Shown: positions 47,381 to 56,447 of the stretch, in pieces | Layout of the letters: every line of letters starts with the position of its first letter | Numbering within the stretch: position 1 is the first letter of the stretch | Source: Pseudoalteromonas phenolica | GTDB taxonomy: Bacteria > Pseudomonadota > Gammaproteobacteria > Enterobacterales > Alteromonadaceae | NCBI RefSeq assembly: GCF_005876835.1 | Contig: NZ_PPSW01000002.1 | Coordinates: 1-64,000 of the forward strand | Reading direction: 5' to 3' | DNA length: 64,000 nt | Position numbers and translations under genes: made by a program | Notes under the pieces: generated by a model | Databases searched by the model: none | What the model saw: the letters and a program-made list of their open reading frames with translations, nothing else | Told to the model about the DNA's origin: nothing

Positions 47381-48748
47381 ATGAGCAACAACAATAATAA
47401 ACACATTCATATTTTAGGTATTTGCGGCACATTTATGGGCGGCATTGCAGCCATTGCTCAGTCTTTGGGTTATAAAGTGACAGGCTCAGACCAAAACGTT
47501 TATCCGCCCATGAGCACTCAGCTTGAAGAATTGGGTATTGAGCTCACTCAAGGTTACGATCCTAAACAGCTAGACCCTGCGCCAGATATGGTGGTGATTG
47601 GTAATGCCATGAGCCGTGGTAATGCATGCGTTGAGTATGTGTTAGAGAAAGGCTTAAATTACACTTCAGGCCCTGAGTGGCTGAAAAATCATTTACTGCG
47701 TGACAGTTGGGTGCTAGCAGTGGCGGGCACGCATGGTAAAACCACGACGGCGAGTATGTTGGCTTGGGTGTTAGAATACGCAGGTTTGCGCCCTGGTTTT
47801 TTAATTGGTGGCATAGTGCAAAACTTTGGGGTGTCGGCACGGGTCAGTGATACGCCGTTTTTTGTGATTGAAGCAGACGAATACGACACGGCCTTTTTTG
47901 ATAAGCGCAGTAAGTTTGTACATTACCTGCCACGTACGCTGATCATGAACAATCTAGAGTTTGATCATGCGGATATCTTTGCGGATCTCAACGCCATTCA
48001 AACACAGTTCCATCATCTTATTCGTACTTTACCCGGTAAAGGCAAAGCCATTTATCCGGCGGGTGATGCGCCTATACAAGAGGTGGTTGAGCGCGGTTTC
48101 TGGAGTGAACAAGAAACGTTAAAAGGCGATTGGGATTATCAATTACTCTCAGCTGACGGCTCGCAGTTTGAAGTGCTTTTACACGGTGAAGTACAAGGAG
48201 TTGTGACGTGGGACGCAATTGGTGAGCACAATGTGAAAAATGCCATGATGACCATTGCTGCAGCACGTCATGTGGGCATTCCAGTTGAGGTGTCGATTGA
48301 TGCCTTAGCTGAGTTTATATCACCAAAACGCCGCATGGAGTTGATCGGTGAAGTAGCAGGTATTCGTATTTACGACGACTTTGCACATCACCCAACTGCA
48401 ATTAAAACCACTTTGGCAGGCTTAAAAGCCAAAGTAGGCGGTGATGAGGTCGTTGCTATTTTAGAGCCTCGTTCTAACACCATGAAAATGGGCGTACACA
48501 AACAAACCTTGTTGGCGTCACTTGAACAGGCTGATAAAGCGTATTTATTCGAACCTGAAGGGTTAGATTGGTCGCTGAAGGCCCAAGCCCAAGAAGCAGG
48601 GCGAGAGTGCGATAGCACGATTGAGTCTATTATTGAGAAGGTGTGTGCAAACGCACAGGCAGGCCAGCATATTCTTATCATGAGTAATGGTGGTTTTGCG
48701 GGTATCCATCAAAAATTATTGGCAGCGTTGCAGGCTAAATTTAGCTAG
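47381..48748 (+). CDS. mpl: UDP-N-acetylmuramate:L-Ala-gamma-D-Glu-meso-DAP ligase
   Basis: Mpl ligates the recycled murein tripeptide to UDP-MurNAc, bypassing MurC, MurD and MurE. The N-terminal IHILGICGTFMGG (residue 9) binds the UDP sugar, and the ATP loop is GTHGKTTTASML near residue 117. EADEYDTAFFDKRSKF near 166 and NNLEFDHADIF near 190 are Mur-ligase metal and substrate contacts, and DDFAHHP near 333 begins the C-terminal domain. Length is 455 residues (E. coli 457). It leads a cluster with ubiX and yadGH. Confidence 0.97.
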   Translation: MSNNNNKHIHILGICGTFMGGIAAIAQSLGYKVTGSDQNVYPPMSTQLEELGIELTQGYDPKQLDPAPDMVVIGNAMSRGNACVEYVLEKGLNYTSGPEWLKNHLLRDSWVLAVAGTHGKTTTASMLAWVLEYAGLRPGFLIGGIVQNFGVSARVSDTPFFVIEADEYDTAFFDKRSKFVHYLPRTLIMNNLEFDHADIFADLNAIQTQFHHLIRTLPGKGKAIYPAGDAPIQEVVERGFWSEQETLKGDWDYQLLSADGSQFEVLLHGEVQGVVTWDAIGEHNVKNAMMTIAAARHVGIPVEVSIDALAEFISPKRRMELIGEVAGIRIYDDFAHHPTAIKTTLAGLKAKVGGDEVVAILEPRSNTMKMGVHKQTLLASLEQADKAYLFEPEGLDWSLKAQAQEAGRECDSTIESIIEKVCANAQAGQHILIMSNGGFAGIHQKLLAALQAKFS

Positions 48749-48778
48749 GTTGCCAACGTCGAGCTTAAAGGTTTAAAA

Positions 48779-49402
48779 ATGAAACAGTATAAAGAGGCCA
48801 TTACACTGGCTTTTAGTGGCGCATCGGGCGCACCCTATGGTCTTCGTCTACTCGAAGTGCTGGTGGCAATGAACTACCAAGTTTATGTGCTTATTTCGAG
48901 CGCTGCGCGTGTGGTGCTTGATACCGAGTCAAATATAAAGTTGTCTGGCAATGAGCAAAAATGCACTGAGCAGTTAAGTGAATTAGTAAAAGCTGGGCCT
49001 GAGCAAGTAAAAGTATTTGGTAAAGACAACTGGTTTAGTCCGGTGGCTTCTGGTTCAGCGGCACCGAAAAAAATGGTGGTTTGCCCATGTAGTGCAGGTT
49101 CTGTATCGGCGATTGCGGTAGGCGCATCAGATAACCTATTAGAACGTGCGGCTGATGTAGTGATTAAAGAGCGTGGGCAACTGATTTTAGTGCCACGCGA
49201 AACGCCATTTAGCTCAATTCACTTAGAAAATATGCACAAGCTGAGTCAGATGGGCGTGACCATTATGCCTGCTGCACCGGGTTTTTATCATAAACCTGAA
49301 TCGATCGACGACCTTGTCGACTTTATGGTGGCGCGAATTTTAGACCATCTCAATATCGAACATACACTCACTAAACGTTGGGGTTATGGAGACCACAAAT
49401 AA
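48779..49402 (+). CDS. ubiX: Flavin prenyltransferase UbiX
   Basis: UbiX attaches a dimethylallyl group to FMN, making the prenylated cofactor used by the UbiD decarboxylase in ubiquinone synthesis. [15 protein letters not shown] is near residue 13, [26 protein letters not shown] near 101 and [16 protein letters not shown] near 140, all flavin- and phosphate-binding motifs, given here as separate parts of one conserved region. Length is 207 residues. It lies 30 nt after mpl. UbiD is not in the window. Confidence 0.95.
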   Translation: MKQYKEAITLAFSGASGAPYGLRLLEVLVAMNYQVYVLISSAARVVLDTESNIKLSGNEQKCTEQLSELVKAGPEQVKVFGKDNWFSPVASGSAAPKKMVVCPCSAGSVSAIAVGASDNLLERAADVVIKERGQLILVPRETPFSSIHLENMHKLSQMGVTIMPAAPGFYHKPESIDDLVDFMVARILDHLNIEHTLTKRWGYGDHK

Positions 49403-49403
49403 C

Positions 49404-50324
49404 ATGACCATCGCATTAAATATTCAAGGCTTACGCAAAGTCTATAAAAATGGCGTCGAGGCGGTAAAAGGCATCGACTTGCAAGTAGAGCAGGGCGATT
49501 TTTTTGCGCTGCTTGGCCCTAATGGTGCAGGTAAATCAACCACCATTGGCGTCATCTCATCATTGGTAAATAAAACCGCAGGCACAGTTGAAGTTTTTGG
49601 TCATTCAATTGATACAAAACTTGAAGACGCGAAACAAGAACTAGGTCTTGTGCCGCAAGAGTTTAACTTTTCTCAGTTCGAAACTCTGAACCAAATTTTA
49701 GTGAACCAAGCGGGTTACTATGGTGTGCCACGTAAGCTTGCCCATGAGCGTGCCGAGAAATATTTAAAAAAGCTGGGTCTGTTCGATAAGAAAGACAAGC
49801 AAGCGCGTACGCTTTCGGGTGGTATGAAACGTCGCTTGATGATTGCGCGCGCATTAATGCACGAACCTAAGTTGCTTATTTTAGATGAGCCAACCGCGGG
49901 TGTAGACATTGAACTACGTCGCTCAATGTGGGATTTCTTAAGGGAAATCAATGAACAAGGGGTAACTATTATTCTGACAACTCACTACCTTGAAGAGGCG
50001 GAGCTATTGTGTAAAAACATCGCCATCATCGACCAAGGTGCGATTGTTGAAAACACCACGATTAAAGCTTTACTTGCTAAGTTAGACAAAGAAACCTTTG
50101 TGCTCGACTTACAGTCACCTGTGAAGCCCGTCACCTTAGAGGGTTATGAGTTCGTCATGACTGATGACCACACATTAGAGGTTGAAGTGGCAAAATCTCA
50201 GGGGTTAAACGAGGTGTTTTCACAGTTATCAGCGCATGGTAATACTGTACTGAGTATGCGAAATAAAGCCAACCGATTAGAAGAATTGTTTGTAAGTTTA
50301 CTAGAGCAGGGGCGTGAAGCATGA
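49404..50324 (+). CDS. yadG: ABC transporter ATP-binding protein YadG
   Basis: The ATPase of a drug- or polysaccharide-export type ABC transporter whose substrate is not known. Walker A GPNGAGKSTT is near residue 38, the signature LSGGMKRRL near residue 136, and Walker B LLILDEPTAGVD near 155. The sequence is close to E. coli YadG, including the MTIAL start, which supports ATG at 49404 rather than 49386 inside ubiX. Length is 306 residues. The stop overlaps the permease start by 4 nt, so the two subunits are coupled. Confidence 0.95.
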   Translation: MTIALNIQGLRKVYKNGVEAVKGIDLQVEQGDFFALLGPNGAGKSTTIGVISSLVNKTAGTVEVFGHSIDTKLEDAKQELGLVPQEFNFSQFETLNQILVNQAGYYGVPRKLAHERAEKYLKKLGLFDKKDKQARTLSGGMKRRLMIARALMHEPKLLILDEPTAGVDIELRRSMWDFLREINEQGVTIILTTHYLEEAELLCKNIAIIDQGAIVENTTIKALLAKLDKETFVLDLQSPVKPVTLEGYEFVMTDDHTLEVEVAKSQGLNEVFSQLSAHGNTVLSMRNKANRLEELFVSLLEQGREA

Positions 50325-51094
50325 GTTTAAGTCGTTATTCAGTCGCGTTAAAAAGCATTTGGATCAAAGAGTGCATCCGCTTTTTACGTATTTGGGTGCA
50401 AACCTTAGTGCCACCTGCGATCACTATGACCTTATATTTTGTGATCTTCGGTAGTTTAATCGGCTCTCGTATTGGCGAAATGGGCGGTTTTAGCTATATG
50501 GAGTTTATTGTACCGGGTCTGATTATGATGTCGGTGATCACCAACTCCTATTCAAATGTGGCATCAAGCTTCTATTCAACTAAATTCCAAAAGAGCATTG
50601 AAGAGCTGTTAGTGGCGCCCGTGCCAAATTACATTATTGTGCTTGGTTACATGGGCGGCGGTATGGCTCGTGGCATGCTAGTAGGTTTAATCGTCACAAT
50701 TGTGTCTTTGTTTTTCGTTGATATTCAAATTCATAATGTGTTTGTGATCATTGCCACTGTGGTACTGACATCGGCAGTATTCGCCTTAGGTGGTCTCATC
50801 AACGCTGTGTATGCAAACAGCTTTGACGACATCAGTATTATTCCAACGTTTGTCCTGACGCCACTGACATACTTAGGTGGTGTATTCTACTCTATCACGC
50901 TGTTGCCTGAGTTTTGGCAAGGTGTGTCGCAAGCAAATCCGATCATTTATATGGTGAATGCATTTAGATTTGGCTTTTTAGGTGTGTCTGATGTCAGCAT
51001 TTACACCTCATTTGCGGTATTATTAGTGCTAATTACTGGTTTATTTATTACGGCACTGACATTAATTCGCCGTGGAATAGGGTTACGTCACTGA
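50321..51094 (+). CDS. yadH: ABC transporter permease YadH
   Basis: The membrane subunit partnering YadG, of the ABC-2 type. The 257-residue protein has six hydrophobic helices. The family motif near residue 180 reads PLTYLGGVFYSITLLP, and SFDDISIIPTFVL is just before it. The N-terminal stretch IRFLRIWVQTLVPPAITMTLYF near residue 19 is close to E. coli YadH, shown here only in part as RIWVQTLVPP. The transported molecule is unknown. Its TGA shares one base with the next ATG. Confidence 0.95.
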   Translation: MSLSRYSVALKSIWIKECIRFLRIWVQTLVPPAITMTLYFVIFGSLIGSRIGEMGGFSYMEFIVPGLIMMSVITNSYSNVASSFYSTKFQKSIEELLVAPVPNYIIVLGYMGGGMARGMLVGLIVTIVSLFFVDIQIHNVFVIIATVVLTSAVFALGGLINAVYANSFDDISIIPTFVLTPLTYLGGVFYSITLLPEFWQGVSQANPIIYMVNAFRFGFLGVSDVSIYTSFAVLLVLITGLFITALTLIRRGIGLRH

Positions 51095-51765
51095 TGAGTG
51101 AAGCAAATTCGAGAAGCATTGTTTCAAACCAACTTGGGCTACATGAAAAGCTCGATGAAATAGTACAAAAGCACCTAGTGGCAGAATTTAAAAAGCCCAT
51201 TGCCGAACATACGCAAAAAGCGTTTGATGAGGTCAATGAAAAGGTTCAAGCTTTTAATGGGCCTTTGATTTTAGATTCATGCTGCGGGGTAGGTGAAAGC
51301 ACTGCCAACTTAGCTAAGCTGCACCCTGATGCCTTGGTGATTGGTATCGATAAGTCGTCGCACCGCTTAGATAAACATGATGTGGAATATAAGCAAACTG
51401 AATCAGGGCACTATATTTTAGTTCAGGCTGATTTAAACGACTTTTGGCGCCTTGCGCTAGAAGCAGGTTGGCAGCCAACGCATCATTACTTGTTATACCC
51501 AAACCCTTGGCCTAAAGCTAAGCACATCGGCAGGCGTTGGCATGGTGCACCCGTCTTCCCATTTATTGTGAAACTAGGCGGTATTTTAGAAGTACGCTCT
51601 AATTGGGATATTTACGTTAAAGAATTTGCACGAGCACTTGAACTAGCAGGCCACTCAGTTGCGGTTGAAGCTTATGAGAGTGACTCGGCTATTACACCGT
51701 TCGAGCGTAAATACTGGGCAAGCGGGCAATCGAGTACGCGTTTGCAATTAGACTTAACGCACTAA
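51094..51765 (+). CDS. TrmB-like SAM-dependent methyltransferase
   Basis: A 223-residue class I methyltransferase resembling TrmB, which makes m7G46 in tRNA. The SAM motif is LDSCCGVGESTANLA near residue 60, and HYLLYPNPWPKAKHIGRRWHG near residue 130 recalls the TrmB DPWPKxRHxKRR signature, but with Asn for Asp and other changes. So it is a TrmB paralogue, and its substrate may differ. CC in the SAM loop is unusual. It starts at TGATG after yadH, so is part of that operon. Confidence 0.85.
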   Translation: MSEANSRSIVSNQLGLHEKLDEIVQKHLVAEFKKPIAEHTQKAFDEVNEKVQAFNGPLILDSCCGVGESTANLAKLHPDALVIGIDKSSHRLDKHDVEYKQTESGHYILVQADLNDFWRLALEAGWQPTHHYLLYPNPWPKAKHIGRRWHGAPVFPFIVKLGGILEVRSNWDIYVKEFARALELAGHSVAVEAYESDSAITPFERKYWASGQSSTRLQLDLTH

Positions 51766-51790
51766 AATATAGTTTGTCTTCAAACTCATC

Positions 51791-51816
51791 AAAAAAGGGC
51801 TATCTAGCCCTTTTTT
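51791..51816. terminator. Bidirectional terminator between the TrmB-like gene and the GGDEF-EAL gene
   Basis: AAAAAAGGGCTA and TAGCCCTTTTTT form a 12-bp palindromic stem around TC. It serves the plus-strand mpl-to-TrmB-like operon, and possibly the convergent gene whose stop is at 51835. Confidence 0.92.
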
Positions 51817-51834
51817 ACATTGAGGCCCAAAGGT

Positions 51835-53712
51835 CTATGCACTCGCCTGATATGTCGCATGCTCTTCGGGGCATTTGATATGTGGCGTAGCCTTGCCAAT
51901 ATAGCTCCCTTGTAAGTAAGTGACACCAGCAGCACAGAGAAGTTTGTGCTGTACTTCGGTTTCTACATTACCGACGATCAGGTGCATTTCTCTGTCTTTA
52001 CATAAACGAACTAAATGCTCGATAAAAGACAGTACTTGTTCATCACTTTCTAGGTGCGTTGAAATAGCGTCATCGAGCTTGATAGCATCAATGCTGAGTT
52101 TCATCACTCTGCTAACAGTAAGCAAGCCACTGCTCACTGAGTTCACCAAAATTTTCACGCCTTTACTCTTTAATATATTGATGGCAACCGCCATGGCATT
52201 AAAGTTATCGAGTATGTCTTGTTCATCAAGTTCAAAGGTGATTAAGCTTGGTTGCGGGTACCGACGCAGTTCTTGAGAGATAAAGTCAATTAATTGTGGG
52301 TCAGAGGCATCTTGATAGCTCAGAGCAATTGACCAAGCAGTGCGCGATTTTCTAAATCGGGTCACACATTGAGAAAAGATATGTCGTGTGAGTTGCCCTT
52401 CCATGCGGGACTGTTTCACCACCTCAGAAAAAGCGTTGTCGGTAATGATACCGCCTTGCTCATCGAGTACACGGGCATTACATAAATACTGACATATATT
52501 GCCATGGTTCGGCGCGCAGCGCGGAGTAAAATAAACAACCACACGATTTTGAGAAAAGGCATCGTTAAGTGTTTTAGCCATCGCTAGGCGAGCATGCTGT
52601 AACTGCTTTGCTTCATGCTTATCAATGCTGTAAATACACACTAACTCTTTTTGCTGAACCGCTTGTCGACAAGCAACATAGGCGTTTTCTAACAGTAAAG
52701 ACTTATTGCCTTCTGCTATGCCTGCATTAAGCTGAACATAAAGGTGAGGCCGATTTAATACGGGGGAGCTGGCTGGAAACTGTTGTACCAAATTACTTAA
52801 AAAGTGCTCGCCACGTTCGCTGTCACAAAATAACACTAACTTTGATGTTGCGAGTCGGTAAACATACACAGAGTTAGACTGAGTAGCAAAGTAACCCATT
52901 ACTTTGTTCATGACCTGATCGCCCACATTCGCCCCGTAAAAACTGACGATATTTTCTAGTTCATGTATTTCTACAATGGCAAGACTTAAGTGCTCACTTT
53001 TGTGTTGTTTAATGTCATGCTCAAGGGCAATGCGATTACCAAAACCTGTACGTGGATCTGTGGTGAGTGATTTTCGATATAGGATAAAGTAAAAGCTAGC
53101 CACCAAAACTGCAATTAAAAAGAAAAAGCTACCACTGAGAATAGCACGCGTAACGCTGGCATTGAGCTGCGCTTGCACAGAATCCATAGTTATGTCAGCA
53201 CCGACTAGGTAAGTTTTACCTGTATTGCTTATATATGGCACAAGAATTGTTTTAAATCGCCCCCATTGGTCTTCTGAAATCTCAAATACAGGCTCAGTAG
53301 AGCGAAAAGCACTTTTGTTTGTGACTGTTGCTTCAGGGTAAGGGTCTAAAAAGCGAGTAAGCATGTTAGCTTGAACATCTTCTTTGGTGTAGCTTGATGA
53401 AGTAAAAAGTACAAAAGGCTGCTCATATACCATGCTATAGACGTACTCGACATTGAGCGTATCAGCCAAAAGCGAAAGTTGTTTGCTTAAACGTTGGTAT
53501 TGTTCAGGTTGAATTGCAGCTAAATCATCATGATATTGTTCGCCAATCAAAAGCTGTGCACTTTTAGCTGCATGTAGTAAGCGTTCATCAATATCACTAA
53601 TAATGGCTGTACGTGTTGTTTCGTAGGTGTAATAAACGTAACCCACTAAGCAAGTTAGAAATATAAAGAAGCCTGCAAAGAGAATATTTGCTGGCGAGGT
53701 CCTTCTGATCAT
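51835..53712 (-). CDS. Membrane protein with degenerate GGDEF and EAL domains
   Basis: A 625-residue protein with TM1 at about 9-29, a periplasmic sensor of about 160 residues ending in a Cache-like TYLVGADI strand, TM2 at about 190-212, then GGDEF-like and EAL-like domains. The GGDEF start DPRTGFGNRIALEHD is kept, but the GGDEF site reads LATSK. In the EAL domain the EAL motif reads NARVL, and the DDFG loop is NSVSSG. Both domains are probably inactive for c-di-GMP turnover. It may act like CsrD (RNA-decay control) or as a c-di-GMP or protein sensor; this is inference. Confidence 0.85.
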   Translation of the reverse strand: MIRRTSPANILFAGFFIFLTCLVGYVYYTYETTRTAIISDIDERLLHAAKSAQLLIGEQYHDDLAAIQPEQYQRLSKQLSLLADTLNVEYVYSMVYEQPFVLFTSSSYTKEDVQANMLTRFLDPYPEATVTNKSAFRSTEPVFEISEDQWGRFKTILVPYISNTGKTYLVGADITMDSVQAQLNASVTRAILSGSFFFLIAVLVASFYFILYRKSLTTDPRTGFGNRIALEHDIKQHKSEHLSLAIVEIHELENIVSFYGANVGDQVMNKVMGYFATQSNSVYVYRLATSKLVLFCDSERGEHFLSNLVQQFPASSPVLNRPHLYVQLNAGIAEGNKSLLLENAYVACRQAVQQKELVCIYSIDKHEAKQLQHARLAMAKTLNDAFSQNRVVVYFTPRCAPNHGNICQYLCNARVLDEQGGIITDNAFSEVVKQSRMEGQLTRHIFSQCVTRFRKSRTAWSIALSYQDASDPQLIDFISQELRRYPQPSLITFELDEQDILDNFNAMAVAINILKSKGVKILVNSVSSGLLTVSRVMKLSIDAIKLDDAISTHLESDEQVLSFIEHLVRLCKDREMHLIVGNVETEVQHKLLCAAGVTYLQGSYIGKATPHIKCPEEHATYQASA

Positions 53713-53970
53713 TGTTAGTCCTTATTCTAAAAAGCAAAAAAGCTTTGAAGAGTGATCATTATTTTTCCAAATATTAGGCAAATATCTGACTTAAGTCCAC
53801 TTCAAGATTGCGTCTTTTACACTAGTATAGAAAGCGCGTTTAAGTTTTATAGGCGCAAAACGAGACTTTAATGAAAACTTAAAGTACAGTTAGCGGTTTA
53901 GTCATATAAGAATTATAAGGCCAATGAGGATATTTACGTCCATCGTTGGTTTGTTTAACTAGGTAGAAAC

Positions 53971-55596
53971 ATGGGTCCTAAGCGTTGTGCTGTAGCTTCT
54001 GATGAAACTTTAATGCGTATATTTACGGTGCCGGAAGCGCCAGATTCAACTTTAAGCAAGATTGAACTGGAAATCTCCAATAATTTGGTGGGCTTTTTAA
54101 ACGAGAATATTGCTGCAATTGAAAAACCTTTGCACGAAGTGGAAAAAGATTTTCAGTCGGCTGCTATTCCAGAACAGCCTATGTTTGTATCTGACTATGC
54201 TCAAGATATTATGGAACAGCTGGTTGCGCATTCAGTGCATACGGCTTCCCCGAGCTTTATTGGGCATATGACATCAGCTTTGCCGCATTTTGTTTTACCC
54301 TTGTCAAAACTCATGGTGGGGTTAAATCAGAACCTAGTAAAAATCGAAACCTCGAAAGCATTTACACCATTAGAGCGTCAAGTGTTGGGTATGATGCACC
54401 ACCTTGCTTATGGTGCGGATGAGTCTTTCTATAGCAAATGGATGCACAGTGCAAAAACGTCGTTAGGTGCGTTTTGTTCAGGTGGAACCGTTGCCAATAT
54501 TACTGCACTTTGGATCGCCCGAAATCGCTTATTAAAACCACAAGGTGACTTTAAAGGCATTAATAGCCAAGGTCTGGTTGCAGCTATGATGCATTATGGC
54601 TACAAAGGCTTGGCGGTTTTAGTGTCTGAACGAGGTCACTACTCACTGGGTAAAGCCGCTGATGTTCTAGGTATTGGCCGCGACAATTTTATTGCCGTTA
54701 AGACCAGTGATAATAACAAAGTTGATGTTCAGGCCATGCGTGAGAAAGCGTTAGAGCTTGAAGCGCAAGGCATTAAGGTCATGGCATTAGTGGGGGTTGC
54801 TGGCACAACGGAGACAGGTAACATCGACCCATTATATGAGATGGCTGATCTAGCTCAAGAGCTAAACTGTCACTTCCATGTTGATGCAGCTTGGGGTGGC
54901 GCCACCTTATTGTCGAGCAATGCGCGTCCATTATTAGCAGGCATTGAGCGTGCGGATTCAATTACCATTGACGCGCACAAACAAATGTATGTGCCTATGG
55001 GCGCAGGTATGGTGCTGTTTAAAGATCCGCATGCCACAGATGCCATCGAACATCACGCTGAATATATTCTTCGTAAGGGCTCTAAAGATTTAGGGAGTCA
55101 TACGCTAGAGGGAAGCCGTCCAGGCATGGCGATGCTGGTGCATGCCTGTTTACGTGTGATTGGTCGTAAAGGCTATGAAATGTTGATCGATAAGGGCATT
55201 GCGAAAGCAAAGTACTTTGCCGAGCTTATCAAACAAGATGAAGATTTTGAGTTGGTTTCAGAGCCTGAGCTATGTTTGTTAACTTACCGTTATGTACCTA
55301 AGGCAATTAAGCAGGCAATCGCCAATGCGAATGAAGACGAGAAAATCGACATTTATGCTGCATTAAACCGATTCACGGCAAGCATGCAAAAGCGTCAGCG
55401 TGAAGCTGGGCGCTCATTTGTCTCTCGTACACGCCTTACACCAGCACAATATGATAATCAGCCTACGGTTGTTTTCAGAGTGGTATTAGCCAACCCATTA
55501 ACCTCTGAAGCTATGCTTAAAGAAATTCTAGACGAGCAAAAGCAATTAGCGCAAACAGATCCTATCTTTAAAAAGTACTTAGCTAAGTATATTTAA
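53971..55596 (+). CDS. panP: PLP-dependent aspartate 1-decarboxylase PanP
   Basis: PanP makes beta-alanine from aspartate for pantothenate and CoA synthesis, replacing the pyruvoyl enzyme PanD in Vibrio-like marine gammaproteobacteria. The 541-residue sequence is a group II PLP decarboxylase: HVDAAWGG near residue 312 and the PLP lysine in DAHKQMYVPMG near residue 337. The N-terminal 90 residues and LEGSRPGMAML near 380 fit the PanP type rather than glutamate decarboxylase. No other pantothenate gene is next to it. The start ATG has only a weak ribosome binding site. Confidence 0.88.
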   Translation: MGPKRCAVASDETLMRIFTVPEAPDSTLSKIELEISNNLVGFLNENIAAIEKPLHEVEKDFQSAAIPEQPMFVSDYAQDIMEQLVAHSVHTASPSFIGHMTSALPHFVLPLSKLMVGLNQNLVKIETSKAFTPLERQVLGMMHHLAYGADESFYSKWMHSAKTSLGAFCSGGTVANITALWIARNRLLKPQGDFKGINSQGLVAAMMHYGYKGLAVLVSERGHYSLGKAADVLGIGRDNFIAVKTSDNNKVDVQAMREKALELEAQGIKVMALVGVAGTTETGNIDPLYEMADLAQELNCHFHVDAAWGGATLLSSNARPLLAGIERADSITIDAHKQMYVPMGAGMVLFKDPHATDAIEHHAEYILRKGSKDLGSHTLEGSRPGMAMLVHACLRVIGRKGYEMLIDKGIAKAKYFAELIKQDEDFELVSEPELCLLTYRYVPKAIKQAIANANEDEKIDIYAALNRFTASMQKRQREAGRSFVSRTRLTPAQYDNQPTVVFRVVLANPLTSEAMLKEILDEQKQLAQTDPIFKKYLAKYI

Positions 55597-55627
55597 CTTT
55601 ATATAACGGAATACTACTTATAAATTA

Positions 55628-55656
55628 AAGCCAACTGAACAAGTTGGCTTTTTTTT
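55628..55656 (+). terminator. panP terminator
   Basis: AAGCCAACT and AGTTGGCTT form a 9-bp stem with a short loop, followed by eight T. It lies 32 nt after the panP stop. Confidence 0.92.
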
Positions 55657-55709
55657 GTGCTGTTCAAATAGTATGCTTAGTTTAAGCGATTTTTAACCTA
55701 CTTCTAAAC

Positions 55710-56099
55710 ATGCAGTATTTAAAAACAATCATTTATGTCGACTCAGTTGAAGAGGCGTTAGATTTTTACTATCAAGCTTTTGGTTTTGCGACTACAGCGC
55801 TGACAGAAGCGGCTGATTATGGTGAATTAGATACAGGTATGGTGACGCTTGGCTTTGCCTCACACCCTTTGGCACAAGCGCAGTTTAAGCAAAGTTATAT
55901 TCGTAGCCACCCAAAGCAGCCCGCACTGGGGTTTGAATTATGTATTGAGTGTGAAAATGTGATTGAGAGTTATGATAAAGCGGTTGAAGCCGGCGCGGAG
56001 CCACTGATGCCGCCAATTCACAGAGGAGAGCACACACAAGCTTATGTGCGTGCTATCGAAGGAACTTTGATTGCGTTAGTCACACAAAGCGCGTGCTAA
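55710..56099 (+). CDS. VOC family (glyoxalase/bleomycin-resistance-like) protein
   Basis: A 129-residue protein of the vicinal-oxygen-chelate superfamily, with the paired beta-alpha-beta-beta-beta modules. YVDSVEEALDFYYQAFGF near residue 9 is the usual start of module one, and GFELCIECENVIESYDKAVEAGAE near 74, quoted here only in outline, begins module two. The classic metal ligands are partly unclear (Glu76 is a candidate), so the reaction cannot be named. It is close to annotated glyoxalase-like dioxygenase proteins. It overlaps the DUF2750 gene on the other strand by 24 bp. Confidence 0.85.
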   Translation: MQYLKTIIYVDSVEEALDFYYQAFGFATTALTEAADYGELDTGMVTLGFASHPLAQAQFKQSYIRSHPKQPALGFELCIECENVIESYDKAVEAGAEPLMPPIHRGEHTQAYVRAIEGTLIALVTQSAC

Positions 56100-56429
56100 G
56101 CCAGTAGGCTCGATTTCTACACACACGTTCTCATCGTTCCAGTTTAAGCCAAATAGTGCTTGGTCTTCGTTTAAATCTTCAACCCACTCGTCTAGTAACT
56201 CGTCAAGGTCGATAGCCATAGGTGAGTATGTTTGCCACTCGTCTTTACATTGTGCTTTTGCTTTTTCTTCACTGTCCCATAGCAAAAGGACATCCGCATT
56301 TTCAAACTGGTTTGACTCGCAAACAACGACGCCACCATCTTCTGCGCCTAAAGCCCAAACTTGCGCTCCAAGGCGGGCTTGCTCAACAAATGTGACTAAT
56401 TCTGATTCAATTTCGATTTCGCTCATCAT
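56076..56429 (-). CDS. DUF2750 family protein
   Basis: A 117-residue acidic soluble protein similar to DUF2750 proteins found in proteobacteria, with FVEQARLGAQVWALGAEDG near residue 14 and LDELLDEWVEDL near residue 74. Function is not known. It converges on the VOC gene and the last 24 bp of each overlap, so transcription of the two may interfere. Two adjacent ATGs at 56429 and 56426 follow AGGATA. The family call is from pattern memory. Confidence 0.8.
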   Translation of the reverse strand: MMSEIEIESELVTFVEQARLGAQVWALGAEDGGVVVCESNQFENADVLLLWDSEEKAKAQCKDEWQTYSPMAIDLDELLDEWVEDLNEDQALFGLNWNDENVCVEIEPTGLARALCD

Positions 56430-56447
56430 CTTATCCTGTTTAAGCTA

